The notes beneath the pieces are model-generated. The model was not told where the DNA came from. It did not search any database and worked only from the letters and a program-made list of their open reading frames with translations. The translations under genes were made by a program, and so were the position numbers. Source: Siccirubricoccus phaeus (GTDB taxonomy: Bacteria > Pseudomonadota > Alphaproteobacteria > Acetobacterales > Acetobacteraceae). Taken from it: DNA of 64,000 nucleotides. The first letter of the stretch is position 1. Each line of letters starts with the position of its first letter. Positions 34,945 through 43,876 of this stretch are shown here, piece after piece. Location: positions 62,001 through 126,000 of the forward strand of contig NZ_SRXO01000012.1 of the NCBI RefSeq assembly GCF_008360935.1, given 5' to 3'.

Positions 34945-34994
34945 CTAGAGCAGATCGGTTGAGGTCGAATCGACCGAAACCGATCACGCTCTAG
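34945..34994. repeat. CTAG-bounded palindromic element, copy C (50 bp)
   Basis: CTAG at 34945 and 34991 enclose an imperfect inverted repeat: AGATCGGTTGAGGTCGA pairs with TCGACCGAAACCGATCACG. It starts three bases after the stop codon of the WYL regulator. It is the minimal form of the element and could fold as a terminator-like hairpin. Confidence 0.8.
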
Positions 34995-35073
34995 CAGGCT
35001 GCTGCACCTGGCGCGGCGTCCGGAACGGCACGGCGGCGGATCAGGCAGGCGCCGGTCACCGCCCCCAGGCGCC

Positions 35074-36177
35074 TCAGCCCGGGACCTCGCCGGCCAGCCG
35101 GGGGTTTCGCCAGGCCTGCAGGCCATCCACGGTGGTGAGCGCCTCCAGCGCCGTGCCGGCGCGCCACTGCATGACCGCCGGCTTCTCCGCCTCCAGCACC
35201 CAGCCGGCATCGTGGAAGAGGCGCATCACCTCGCCATCCAGGGCGCGGCTATGCGTGCCGATGACCACCCGCCGCACGCACTCCTCCATCGCCTTGATGC
35301 CGGCGCGGCACACCTCCGCCTCGCCGCCTTGGATGTCGAGATGCACCAGGTCCCATTGCGGCTCGCGGCGCAGCAGCTCCTCGATGCCCAGCATCGGCAG
35401 GCGCCGGGTCGCGACATGCGCGATGCCGGCATAATCCACCAGCCCGGCCTCCAGCGGGCGGGCGCCGTAATGCTGCGCCGCCTCCGGCGCGACGCCCCAT
35501 TCGACGGTGCCCGCCGCCTTCCCCACCGCGCCATGCAGCGCCACGTAGGACTCCGGCGCGATGCCATTGTCCCGCATATGCGTGTGCAGGAAGGCGCAGC
35601 GATCCGCATCGCCTTCCACCCCGTACAGGCGGAGCCGCCCGATGCCGCGCTGCCGTGCGGCGCAGGCGGTGATCGCCATCCAGGGGCCGTAGCCCGCGCC
35701 CAGCTCCAGCATCGCGTAGCGCCCGGGCGCGGCGGCGAGGACGCTGCGCAGCACGGCGATCCATTCCGCGGTCTCGCCCTGCAGGCTGCCGACCGGTTCC
35801 GGCCGGCCCTCGACCATGCCGCCGAAGGGCAGGGTGGAGCGGACGAAGGCGGTGCGCACCGAGACGCCGAGCCAATTGACGTAGCGGTCCGGCGGCGCGG
35901 TCCCCTGCCATGGCGTGAAGGCATCCAGGATCGCGCGATCGCCGGGGCCGTAGCCGGCGAAGACCTGATGCTCGTGCGGGCGGGGCGGCTGGCGAAGCTG
36001 AAACTCCCGGGAGTTCAGCAGCACCTCGCCCAGCGTCTTCACATCGGCGAGGCGCAGGTGGAAGTCGATCGCCGCCTGGCTCTCCGGCTCGCGGCCGAGG
36101 ATCAGCGCATAGGCCGCGCGGACCAATTCGGGGGTGAGCGGCGTGCCGAGGCCCATGGCGGCAAGCGTGCCACTCAT
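35074..36177 (-). CDS. FkbM-family methyltransferase with N-terminal DUF4214-like domain
   Basis: The 367-residue product has an N-terminal segment (LVRAAYALILGREPESQAAIDF, then LLNSREFQ) typical of DUF4214 repeats found in secreted and glycan-related proteins. It then has an SAM-dependent methyltransferase domain: MLELGAGYGPW (motif I), YGVEGDADRC (motif II) and LVHLDIQGGEAEVCRAG, the FkbM signature. FkbM enzymes O-methylate sugars or polyketides. GGAGG lies seven bases before ATG 36177. Neighbours give no pathway. Role in surface glycan methylation is inference. Confidence 0.82.
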   Translation of the reverse strand: MSGTLAAMGLGTPLTPELVRAAYALILGREPESQAAIDFHLRLADVKTLGEVLLNSREFQLRQPPRPHEHQVFAGYGPGDRAILDAFTPWQGTAPPDRYVNWLGVSVRTAFVRSTLPFGGMVEGRPEPVGSLQGETAEWIAVLRSVLAAAPGRYAMLELGAGYGPWMAITACAARQRGIGRLRLYGVEGDADRCAFLHTHMRDNGIAPESYVALHGAVGKAAGTVEWGVAPEAAQHYGARPLEAGLVDYAGIAHVATRRLPMLGIEELLRREPQWDLVHLDIQGGEAEVCRAGIKAMEECVRRVVIGTHSRALDGEVMRLFHDAGWVLEAEKPAVMQWRAGTALEALTTVDGLQAWRNPRLAGEVPG

Positions 36178-36446
36178 CCCCCGTGCCTCCGGCGGCACAA
36201 CCCGGCGGCGGCACCGCGGCCGCGCGGCGGGCAGAGTCGGGCCGTGCCGGGCAGGGGTTCGAGCGCCTGGAGATGCCGCATTCCTGGGTTCCCGATGGGG
36301 TCGCGTTCCAGTCTGCGCAACAGCCTGATCAGAAACAAGCCTGGCCGGCCTTCATTGCAATGCGGCAGGCGCCGGGGCCTTTGCACCTTTGAGTTCGGCG
36401 TCTCGACCGTCGCGCCCGAACGCATGGTTTCCAAAGGGTAGGAGTT

Positions 36447-36471
36447 CGAGGAAGGGCAGAGCCCTTCCTCG
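36447..36471 (-). terminator. Strong hairpin with GGGC-TCT-GCCC core (11-bp stem)
   Basis: Arms 36447-36457 and 36461-36471 (CGAGGAAGGGC) pair perfectly around a three-base loop. On the minus strand the loop core reads GGGCTCTGCCC. It is about 90 bases beyond the MFS gene stop in the sense direction, within a segment (36375-36471) similar to the one after ccrM. It could terminate the MFS transcript before the FkbM gene. The rest of the 36178-36559 gap holds no recognised gene. Confidence 0.6.
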
Positions 36472-36530
36472 ACACCGGTGTCCCGATGCGGAAATCCGGC
36501 GACTTCGCGCGCCGTACACCGGAGCGGGAT

Positions 36531-36564
36531 CGGTTGAGCTTCGCCCGCCCGATCCCGCGCTAAG
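36531..36564. repeat. CTAG-type palindromic element, degenerate copy D
   Basis: GAGCGGGATCGGTTGAGC and the complementary CCGATCCCGCGCTAAG form a hairpin like the first module of copy A. Its right edge reads GCTAAG, whose CTA is the reverse complement of the TAG stop of the MFS gene. The left edge has lost the CTAG. Confidence 0.65.
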
Positions 36565-37825
36565 CCCGGGCCAAAGCCACCCTCGGCCCGTCCTTCACCG
36601 GCAGATGCACCAGCGCCGCGAAGGCCGCCGCCGCGATGCAGATGGACCACATCAGGTCGTAGCTCCCGGTCCGGTCGAAGATCAGCCCGCCCAGCCAGGC
36701 CCCGGTGAACCCGCCGATCTGGTGCCCCAGGAACACCAGCCCGAAGATCGTCGCCAGCCAGCGCGTGCCGAAATTCCGCGCGCAGAGCGCCACCGTGGGC
36801 GGCACGGTGGACAGCCACAGCACCCCCATCACCGCCGAGAACAGCAGCACGGAGGCCGTGGTCTTCTCCACGAAGAGGAACACCGCCATGACGACGCCGC
36901 GCAGCGCATAGATCGCCACCAGCAGCCCGCGCCGCGACCAGCGCCCGGAAATCTCCCCCGCCCCCAGCGAGCCCACCACGTTGAACAGCCCGATCAGGCT
37001 GATCGCCCCTGCCCCCACCGCGGCCGGCAGGTGGCAGGAGGCGACAAAGCCCGGCAGGTGCACCCCCATGAAGGAGACATGCAGCCCGCACACCCAGAAG
37101 CCGAAGAACAGGAACCAGAAGGAGGGCGTGCGGAAGGCCCGGCCCAGCGCCTCCCGCGCCGTCTCCTCGGCCGGGGCGCCGGCGGCGCGGGGGGCGGGCG
37201 CGTCGTTCAGCGGCAAGGCGAGCGGGATCATGGCCAGCGCGGTCAACGCCACGATCACCAGCGCCGCCTGCCAGCCGAAGCCGGCGATCGCGACATGCGC
37301 CAGCGGCACCACCAGGAATTGCCCGAAGGAGGAGCCGGCGGTGCCGAGTCCGGTGGCGCGGCTGCGCAGCTTCTCCGGCAGCAGCCGCGTCAGGCTGGCC
37401 ATGATGACCGGCATGCCGGCGGCGGACACGGCGGCACCCACCACCAGCCCGGCCAGCAGGGTGAAGACCAGCAGGCTGTCCGTCAGCGCCATGCCCAGCA
37501 CGCCGGCGAATTGCAGCGCCGCGCCCAGCATCACCACCCGCCGGCCGCCGATGCAGTCCGCAAGCTGGCCCCAGAGCGGCTGGGTGAGGCCGTTCACCAG
37601 CACCTGCAGCGCGATGGCGAAGGAGAAATCCGCCGCGCCCCAGGCCTTGGCGGCGGTCATCGGCGCCAGGAACAGGCCGAAGCTCTGGCGCAGCCCCATG
37701 GCCAGCGCCGCGGCCATGACGCCGCAGGCCAGCAGCAGGCCGACCGATATGGCGGGGCCGGCCCCCCGGCCCGCCCCTCCGCTCCCCGCCGGGGGCGGCG
37801 TTGCCGCCCCGCTTGTACCCGCCAT
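36560..37825 (-). CDS. MFS transporter
   Basis: The 421-residue product has about twelve transmembrane segments and MFS signatures such as GQLADCIGGRRVVMLGA after helix 2 and the RATGLGTAGSSFGQF stretch in helix 4-5. It resembles the oxalate/formate-type and monocarboxylate-type MFS group. GGAGGAAG precedes ATG 37825; the much longer open frame upstream is rejected. The substrate is unknown. It is divergent from the YqaA-like gene. Confidence 0.88.
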   Translation of the reverse strand: MAGTSGAATPPPAGSGGAGRGAGPAISVGLLLACGVMAAALAMGLRQSFGLFLAPMTAAKAWGAADFSFAIALQVLVNGLTQPLWGQLADCIGGRRVVMLGAALQFAGVLGMALTDSLLVFTLLAGLVVGAAVSAAGMPVIMASLTRLLPEKLRSRATGLGTAGSSFGQFLVVPLAHVAIAGFGWQAALVIVALTALAMIPLALPLNDAPAPRAAGAPAEETAREALGRAFRTPSFWFLFFGFWVCGLHVSFMGVHLPGFVASCHLPAAVGAGAISLIGLFNVVGSLGAGEISGRWSRRGLLVAIYALRGVVMAVFLFVEKTTASVLLFSAVMGVLWLSTVPPTVALCARNFGTRWLATIFGLVFLGHQIGGFTGAWLGGLIFDRTGSYDLMWSICIAAAAFAALVHLPVKDGPRVALARA

Positions 37826-38016
37826 GCCGCGCTTCCTCCGCCTTTCGCCGGCAGGCGACCGCCCGGCCCGCCAGCCGGCGGGCCTGACGGAGCGGCCGCC
37901 ACCGGCGCGAATGATCTCCAGGGTGGCTTGTGTCCCATTCCGGCGGGCGCCGTTACAAGCCTTGCCGCCGCATGGCGGCCCGGGGAAGGCATGCGGCAAG
38001 CGCGGGGCAATGGGCC

Positions 38017-38040
38017 GTGAATTGCCTCGTGAATTGCCTC
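38017..38040. repeat. 12-bp perfect tandem duplication in the leader of the YqaA-like gene
   Basis: GTGAATTGCCTC occurs twice head to tail, about 50 bases before the start codon at 38088. It could alter spacing in a promoter or leader. A similar 12-bp duplication lies at 10378-10401. Confidence 0.7.
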
Positions 38041-38087
38041 CCTGCCCCTGGTGTGCCAAGCCGCGCCGGGCTGCAGGGGATGCAAGG

Positions 38088-38666
38088 ATGCTGCGACGCC
38101 TTTACGATTTGGTCCTGCGGCTGGCCGGGCACCCCAGGGCGCCCTCCTGGCTGGCCGTGGTGAGTTTCGCGGAAAGCAGCGTCTTCCCCATCCCGCCCGA
38201 CGCCATGCTGATCCCGATGTGCCTGGCGAAGCCGGACCGCGCCTATCGCTATGCGCTGATCTGCACCATCGCCTCGGTGCTGGGCGGCATCCTCGGCTAT
38301 GCCATCGGCTATTTCCTGTTCGAGGCGCTGGCCGAGCCGGTGCTGCGCGCCTATGGCCATGCCGATGCGCTGATCCGCTTCCAGGGCTGGTATGACCGCT
38401 GGGGGGCGCTGGTCATCCTCATCAAGGGGCTGACGCCGATCCCCTACAAGATCGTGACCATCGCCTCCGGCGCGGCGCTGTTCAGTTTTCCCATCTTCCT
38501 CGCCGCCAGCATCGTGACGCGGGGGGCGCGGTTCTTCCTGCTGGCCTGGCTGCTGCGCCGCTTCGGCCCGCCGATCCAGGGCTTCATCGAGCAGCGGCTG
38601 ACGTTGGTGACGACGGCTGCCGCGGCCGGCATCGTGCTGGGCTTCCTCGCGCTGCGCTACGTCTGA
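38088..38666 (+). CDS. YqaA/DedA-like VTT-domain membrane protein
   Basis: The 192-residue product has four to five hydrophobic segments and the VTT (SNARE-associated Golgi) pattern: VVSFAESSVFPIPPDAMLIPM, GGILGYAIGYFLF, FQGWYDRWGALVILIKGLTPIPYKIVTIASG with the conserved proline-rich loop, and a final GARFFLLAWLLRRFG. Relatives are lipid scramblase/flippase-like proteins needed for membrane homeostasis. The start follows CAGGGGATGCAAGG. The gene is followed within six bases by a family-4 3' element. Confidence 0.9.
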   Translation: MLRRLYDLVLRLAGHPRAPSWLAVVSFAESSVFPIPPDAMLIPMCLAKPDRAYRYALICTIASVLGGILGYAIGYFLFEALAEPVLRAYGHADALIRFQGWYDRWGALVILIKGLTPIPYKIVTIASGAALFSFPIFLAASIVTRGARFFLLAWLLRRFGPPIQGFIEQRLTLVTTAAAAGIVLGFLALRYV

Positions 38667-38760
38667 TCATTCCCCACGAAACCGCTGCGCGGCTTCGTGG
38701 GGGCCCCGGAGTCGCTGGGGGCCTGAGGCCTCGCACAGCCTGCCGCCGCGGCAGGGCAGC
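38667..38760 (+). repeat. Family-4 3' element after the YqaA-like gene
   Basis: A hairpin with arms CCCCACGAA / TTCGTGGGG (38672-38702) and loop ACCGCTGCGCGGC begins five bases after the stop, followed by GGGCCCCGGAGTCGCTG and CTCGCACAGCCTGCC. The order of modules is the same as after the cupin, the 108-residue hypothetical gene and anmK. It probably terminates transcription. The rest of the gap to 38952 holds no recognised gene. Confidence 0.7.
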
Positions 38761-38952
38761 GGGTAGGGACGGCGAAGGCACGCGTTCGCCACGCTCCCCA
38801 TGGCAGGGGAGCCCATGCCATAAAGCAGCCACGGCCGAAGTAAGGCAGAGGCGGCCGAAGGGAGCCCGTCGGCACGGCGCCTTCTTCGCATCCCGGCATG
38901 GAGGATTGCCAGGCAGCGGGGCATGGGCGGAGGCAGCCAGAGGGGACGCCCC

Positions 38953-39630
38953 TCAGGACGCCGCCCTATTCTGCCCCCGCGGCAGCGGCCATTCCAGGAT
39001 GCTCGGCCGGCCTTCCGGCCGGATCTCCCGCGCCGTCCAGTCGAACAGCACGGCATTGTACCCCTCGAATCGCGTGCTGCAGTAGAGGATGCCGCGGAAG
39101 CCCGCCGCCCGCGCCGCATCGGCGACGAAGCGCGGGACGAAATATTCCGGCTTCCAGGGGCTGCCCGGATCGGGCCGCAGCCGGTCCATCACCGCATTCA
39201 ACCCGGCGGTCAGCAGCACGCCGCCGCGCCCGGGGCGGGCGCCGGTGACGCCCGCCAGGTCCAGCAGCCCCCGCATCTGGCGGGCGCGGAAATCCTGCAC
39301 CCAGAGGATGCAGCGCGGCTGCGGCGCGGTCTCCGCACAGGCGCCGTGCACCGTGGAGGCGAGGTAGAAGACGCTCTGGCCATGATGGTTGAAGCGGCCT
39401 TCGGTCCAATTCGCCGGGGGCGGGCCCATCTCCGCCGCGGTGTGGCGTTCCGGCCCGCTCGGCAGCCGGGCGCGGTGCCAGAGCGCGTCCTTGAGAATCA
39501 GCTTCGGCGCCCGCCGGACCGCCGCCAGGATGCGCCGCCCCACCGGATGGTCCAGGCCGAGATAGGGGTAGCGCGCGAGATGTGCGCCGAACGCCTCCAT
39601 CTCCCGCGTTGCATCCGCTGCCTTCGCCAT
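38953..39630 (-). CDS. RES-domain protein
   Basis: The 225-residue product shows the RES-domain trio: HRARLPSG arginine, YLASTVHGACAETAP glutamate, and ILYCSTRFEGYNAVLFDW serine, with RFNHHGQSVFYLAS between, as in RES toxins that phosphorolyse NAD+. The N-terminal 40 residues are outside the domain. RES toxins are normally encoded after an Xre antitoxin gene; none is found on either side. Thus it may be a solitary RES enzyme with another role. ATG 39630 is the best of weak start choices; the frame is open to 39714. Confidence 0.7.
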   Translation of the reverse strand: MAKAADATREMEAFGAHLARYPYLGLDHPVGRRILAAVRRAPKLILKDALWHRARLPSGPERHTAAEMGPPPANWTEGRFNHHGQSVFYLASTVHGACAETAPQPRCILWVQDFRARQMRGLLDLAGVTGARPGRGGVLLTAGLNAVMDRLRPDPGSPWKPEYFVPRFVADAARAAGFRGILYCSTRFEGYNAVLFDWTAREIRPEGRPSILEWPLPRGQNRAAS

Positions 39631-39901
39631 GCCGGCGGAAGCGCCGCCGCCACGCCGCGGTTCGTCGCAGGCCGCAAGATTGCCGCCCGCGCCGCCCGTT
39701 GCCCTGCCGCACAAGGCAACCGCGAATGGCCGAGCATGGCCGGCCGGCCGACGCGGCAGGATCGGCCGGGGCGCCCGTCAGGAGCCCTTTTCGGGAAATT
39801 GCCGCATGCGGCCCTGCCCTGCCGCGGCCTCCCGCTTCAGGCCGGGCGAGCCCTCCGGCCCCAAGCGCCTCCCGCGGCACCGTGCAGCATGCGCGTGGAG
39901 A

Positions 39902-40900
39902 TCAATCCCGCCAGGGATGCTGTTGCCACAGCTTGCCGTAATGGTCCCGCATGGCGACCAGCTCCGCCCGGTACTCGTCCGGGCCGAGCAGCCGCAGCGG
40001 CAGGGCAAGCTGGGTCGCGACGGCCTGCCATTCCGGATCCTCCGCCGCCTGGCGCGCAGCACTCACCAGCTTCTCCAGCACCGGCCGCGGCAGGCCGGCC
40101 GGCGCCGCCAGGCCGCGCATGGAGCCCTCGACCACGTCGAAACCCTGTTCGCGGAAGGTCGGCACATCCGCCATCACCGGCCAGCGGCTGGTGCCCATCT
40201 GGCCGATCGGGCGGAACATCCCCTGGCGGTAATCGCCGATCGCCTCCCCCATATTCGTCACCGCCAGCTCGATCTGCTTGGAGAGCGTCGCGGTCCGCAC
40301 CGGCGCGCCGCCGGCGAAGGGCACGTGCAGCAGCTTGATGTCCGCCACCCGCTCCAGCGCCAGCATGGCGAGATGGTCGTCCGAGCCGATGCCGGAGGTG
40401 CCGTAGCTGATCTGCCCCGGCCGCTTCTTCGCCTCTGCCACCAGGTCGGGGACGGTCCTGATCGGGCTGTCCGGCAGCACCCAGACGGCGCCGGGATCAT
40501 CCACGATGTTCAGCACCGGGGCGAAATCATCCAGCCGGAAGCGGGCCTGCGGCCGCTCGATGGGGATGGTGACGATGGTCGGCGTGTTGATGAAGCCGAT
40601 GGTGTAGCCATCCGGCTTGCTGCGGGCGAGCTCGGTGAAGCCGATCTCCCCGGCGGCGCCCGGCCGGTTCGTCACCACGATGGGCTGGCCGAGATATTTC
40701 TCCATGATCTTCGCCAGGGGCCGGGCGGCGACATCCGTGCCGCCGCCGGCCGGGAAGGCCAGCACCATGTTCAGCGGGTGGTCCGGGTAGGCCGCCCCCT
40801 GGGCCCGGACGGAGCGGATGCCGGGAGCGGCAAGCGGCGCGGCGGCGAGGCCGGCCAGAATCGTGCGGCGGCGCATGGCCACCAGGGGGCGGCGGGGCAT
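39902..40900 (-). CDS. Bug/TctC-family periplasmic solute-binding protein
   Basis: The 332-residue product has a twin-arginine-like signal peptide (MRRRTILAGLAAAPLAAPG) and Bug motifs NMVLAFPAGGGTDVAAR, VVTNRPGAAGEIGFTEL, ISYGTSGIGSDDHLAML and LHVPFAGGAPVRTATL. GGGAGGA precedes ATG 40900 at seven bases; ATG 40876 directly before the signal peptide is the alternative. It lies 85 bases after a GNAT gene on the same strand. Ligand unknown; no TctAB genes nearby. Confidence 0.9.
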   Translation of the reverse strand: MPRRPLVAMRRRTILAGLAAAPLAAPGIRSVRAQGAAYPDHPLNMVLAFPAGGGTDVAARPLAKIMEKYLGQPIVVTNRPGAAGEIGFTELARSKPDGYTIGFINTPTIVTIPIERPQARFRLDDFAPVLNIVDDPGAVWVLPDSPIRTVPDLVAEAKKRPGQISYGTSGIGSDDHLAMLALERVADIKLLHVPFAGGAPVRTATLSKQIELAVTNMGEAIGDYRQGMFRPIGQMGTSRWPVMADVPTFREQGFDVVEGSMRGLAAPAGLPRPVLEKLVSAARQAAEDPEWQAVATQLALPLRLLGPDEYRAELVAMRDHYGKLWQQHPWRD

Positions 40901-40985
40901 GGGTGGTCCTCCCGGAACGGCCGCACGGTGCGGGCGGCCTTGGCCGGGATCGGACCACAGCGGCGGCGGCGGGGCAACCGTCCCG

Positions 40986-41435
40986 TCAGCCAGGGCGGGC
41001 GATGAACCCGGTCTTCTCCCCGCGGCGGAAGCCGGCGCCTTCGTAGAAGCGGAAGGTCGAGTCCTGCTTCGAGCCGGTGAGGAGCATCGCCTTGTAGCAG
41101 CCCGCCTGCCAGGCGGCGGCGAGCGCCGCCGCCAGCACCGCGCGGCCAATGCCCTGGCGGCGGTGATCCGCATGGGTCACCACATTCTCGACGAAGGCGT
41201 AGGGGCGGGTGCCGCGCGTCAGGTTCGGCACCTGGATTAGGGTGCAGGTCGCCACCGCCTCGCCCCCGCGCTCCGCCAGGAAGACGGTGAGGCCCGGCAT
41301 CGCCAGCATGGCCTGCCAGGCGGCGGCGGTGAGCTCCGGCGGCGGCGTCGGATCCTCGTGGTTCAGGTGGCGGTAGAGCGCCAGCAGGGCGGGGAGGTCA
41401 TCGGCGGCGGCAGCGCGGATGCGCAGATCGGTCAT
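40986..41435 (-). CDS. GNAT family N-acetyltransferase
   Basis: The 149-residue product is a single GNAT domain: LRIRAAAADDLPALLALYRHL at strand 1, ATCTLIQVPNL, the pyrophosphate-binding VVTHADHRRQGIGRAVLAAALAAAW and FYEGAGFRRGEKTGF near the end. GNAT enzymes transfer acetyl groups from acetyl-CoA to amines; the acceptor is unknown. Open frame upstream to 42662 runs through the neighbouring gene and is a shadow. It is divergent from an amino-acid binding protein gene. Confidence 0.9.
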   Translation of the reverse strand: MTDLRIRAAAADDLPALLALYRHLNHEDPTPPPELTAAAWQAMLAMPGLTVFLAERGGEAVATCTLIQVPNLTRGTRPYAFVENVVTHADHRRQGIGRAVLAAALAAAWQAGCYKAMLLTGSKQDSTFRFYEGAGFRRGEKTGFIARPG

Positions 41436-41603
41436 GGGGCGGGCCTGGGCATGGTTCCGCGAGGATGGCACAGGATCGCGCACCGGGCCTGCGCGGATCA
41501 CGCGCTTCGCCTGTGCGGCCGCGCGAGATTGCGCCGCGGCGGAACGGCCCGTCGCTGGCACGGTTCCTGCCTGCCCATGCCGGGACCACCGGAGGAGAGG
41601 GCG

Positions 41604-42623
41604 ATGCGGGAGTGGGTGAAGCGCCTGCTGGCGGGCGCGATGCTGGCGGGCGGCCTGGCCGCCGCGGCGCAGGCCGGCACCACGCTGGACGCGGTGCGGC
41701 GCAATGGCGTCGTCTCCTGCGGCGTCTCCACCGGGCTGGCCGGCATGTCCCAGCCCGATGCGAACGGCGTCTGGCGCGGCTTCGACACCGATATCTGCCG
41801 CGCCGTCGCGACGGCGGTGTTCGGTGATGCGTCCAAGGTGCGCTTCGTCGGCACCACCACGGCGACGCGCTTCACCGCGCTGCAATCGGGCGAGATCGAC
41901 ATGCTCTCCCGCACCACCGCGCTGACCGTGGCGCGGGACAGCCAGATGGGGCTGACCATCACCGTGCCGCATTTCTTCACCGGCCAGGGCATCCTGGTGC
42001 ATAAGCGGCTGAACATCACCAGCGCGGCGCAGCTCGACGGCGCCACCTTCTGCGCGACGCTGGCCAGCGAGATCGAGCGGAACCTGGCGGATTGGGCGCG
42101 GCAGAAGAACATCCGCATCACCACCGTGCCCTTCGACACGCCGCCGAGCATCCTGGCGGCGTTCCAGGCCGGCCGGTGCGACGCGATCAGCAACGACATG
42201 ATCAACCTCTCCGGCAACCGCGCCGCCTCCCCCACCCCGGACGAGCTGGTCCTGCTGCCGGAGCTGGTGTTCAAGGAGCCGCATGGGGTGCTGGTGCGGA
42301 ATGGCGACCCGGAATGGGCGGCACTGACGCGCTGGGCGGTGTTCGCGCTGATCCAGGCGGAGGAGATGGGGCTGACCAGCGCCAATGTGGGGCAGATTCG
42401 CGCCACGACGCAGGACCCGAAGATCCGCCGCTTCCTTGGCCTGACGGAGAATGTCGGCACCGGCTGGGGGCTGCCGGCCGCTTGGGCCTATGAGGTGGTG
42501 CTGCAGGTGGGCAATTACGCCGAGGTGTTCGAGCGCGGCCCGGGCAAGGTGCTGGGCATGGAGCGCGGGCCCAACCGGCTGTGGACCGAGGGCGGGATGC
42601 TGATGTCCTGGCTGTGGCAATAG
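41604..42623 (+). CDS. Amino acid ABC transporter substrate-binding protein (AapJ-type)
   Basis: The 339-residue product has a signal peptide (VKRLLAGAMLAGGLAAAAQA), followed by TLDAVRRNGVVSCGVSTGLAGMS and WRGFDTDICRAVATAVFGD, the layout of polar amino acid binding proteins (SBP family 3), close to AapJ of the general L-amino acid system. GGAGGAGAGG precedes the start. The usual aapQMP partners are absent, so it is an orphan or works with a distant transporter. Confidence 0.92.
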   Translation: MREWVKRLLAGAMLAGGLAAAAQAGTTLDAVRRNGVVSCGVSTGLAGMSQPDANGVWRGFDTDICRAVATAVFGDASKVRFVGTTTATRFTALQSGEIDMLSRTTALTVARDSQMGLTITVPHFFTGQGILVHKRLNITSAAQLDGATFCATLASEIERNLADWARQKNIRITTVPFDTPPSILAAFQAGRCDAISNDMINLSGNRAASPTPDELVLLPELVFKEPHGVLVRNGDPEWAALTRWAVFALIQAEEMGLTSANVGQIRATTQDPKIRRFLGLTENVGTGWGLPAAWAYEVVLQVGNYAEVFERGPGKVLGMERGPNRLWTEGGMLMSWLWQ

Positions 42624-42867
42624 GCCTTGAACTCGCAGGCGAAGCTTCGAAACGCTGCGCAACCTTGGCCCCGGAGGTCACCCCCGCGCCGTGATCACCG
42701 ACCGCGCCAACCGCACCAGGGCCGCCGGGGCGGCATTTGCCCCCTCATGCCGCCCGCCGTGCCTTGCTTCGCGTCACGCCGCCGATGCGCATGGCTGATC
42801 GCGACGCGCCTTTCCTCGATTCTTTTCGGACTTCCGCGCGATGCCGAGGGACTTTTTCTGCAGCCTG

Positions 42868-43037
42868 CTAGAGCGGTTTCACGCTGACTGTGCAGCGCGA
42901 AACCTCTCTAGCTTATGGATTGTAGAGCAGATTCACGCCTCCGGGCGATGCCGCCCTCCGGCGATCTGCTCTAGCTTATGGATTGTAGAGCAGATTCACG
43001 CCTCCGGGCGATGCCGCCCTCCGGCGATCTGCTCTAG
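42868..43037. repeat. CTAG-bounded palindromic elements, copy E: one 44-bp module plus two tandem 63-bp modules
   Basis: CTAG occurs at 42868, 42908, 42971 and 43034. The first module (AGCGGTTTCACGCT paired with AGCGCGAAACCTCT) is followed by two identical 63-bp units (42906-42968 and 42969-43031), each with AGAGCAGAT / ATCTGCTCT arms around a GC-rich inner hairpin. The last CTAG supplies the TAG stop of the DUF882 gene on the minus strand. The remaining part of the 42624-43033 gap shows no gene. Confidence 0.85.
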
Positions 43038-43675
43038 CGCCCGCGCGTAGCGGCCCATGCCTTTCTCAAAAGGACAATTCGGTCGTCCTGTTGTGCCACG
43101 GCGGGCCCGGCCGGGCCGGGGGCGACGTCGCCCCATCGCCGCACCGGTCCGCTGTCGAGGTGGACGAAGCTGTGCCGCCCGTAGACGCCCACGCCGCCGC
43201 GCCGCAATGCCAGGGCGGCGTCCCCGAAGCCGGCCAGCTGCGCCGTCGGAACATACACATCGAGCGCGCCTGCCCGCAGATGCTGGCTGTCGCCGGCGCC
43301 GTGGACGGCGGCATTGGTCTCCGGCGTGCGGTAGCCGGACAGCACGACCAGCTCATCGCCACCGAGCCTGGTCTGGCGGGCCACTTCCCACAGGATGTCG
43401 ATCGCCCTTGGGTCAAATGGCCGCACGGCGCCGGTGCGGGTATCGGCCAGGACGATGGAAAGCTCGGCCATGGCGACCGGATCGGCTGCCCTCCCGTCAT
43501 GGTAGGGTCCGGAGAAGCGGGCACCCGTTGCCGCGTGCCGCAACTGCAGGCGCCTCGACATCGGGCCGGCCGGGCGACGCCCATCCCGCCTGTCAGGGGC
43601 CGCATGAGCCGCAGGTATGATGGTCGCAGCCAGGGCCGGGATGGCGGCACCAAGCAACAGGATGCGTCGGTTCAT
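43034..43675 (-). CDS. DUF882 (YcbK-like) exported peptidase-family protein
   Basis: The 213-residue product has a twin-arginine-like signal (MNRRILLLGAAIPALAATIIPAAHA) and a DUF882 domain related to M15 metallopeptidases: LQLRHAATGARFSGPYHDG, FDPRAIDILWEVARQ, LVVLSGYRTPETNAAV, SQHLRAGALDVYVP and FVHLDSGPVRRWG. The conserved His/Asp set (H in SQHL, D in LDVY, H in FVHLD) would bind zinc. A periplasmic role in peptidoglycan trimming is expected. ATG 43675 and ATG 43681 are both possible starts. Its stop codon lies in a repeat element's CTAG. Confidence 0.85.
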   Translation of the reverse strand: MNRRILLLGAAIPALAATIIPAAHAAPDRRDGRRPAGPMSRRLQLRHAATGARFSGPYHDGRAADPVAMAELSIVLADTRTGAVRPFDPRAIDILWEVARQTRLGGDELVVLSGYRTPETNAAVHGAGDSQHLRAGALDVYVPTAQLAGFGDAALALRRGGVGVYGRHSFVHLDSGPVRRWGDVAPGPAGPAVAQQDDRIVLLRKAWAATRGR

Positions 43676-43876
43676 CGCCATTGCTGCTAGTCGGTCGCGG
43701 TACGCGGCGGAACCCAACCTCGCGCGATCTCGGCATACCGTGATTCACAATCCACTTTGGATCGCGCTTTCGCGTGCTGCCCTCAACCGCAGGGCGGCAG
43801 GCCGACAAGGCACCTGCCCCATCATCCCGACTCGCCGCGGCACCGGACGGCCTGCTTCCCCGGGCGCCCCCGACGC

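Noticed and set aside
38667-38952. Antitoxin gene for the RES protein downstream of it
   Set aside because: The stretch is repeat sequence and has no frame with helix-turn-helix character; the upstream side (39631-39901) also lacks one.
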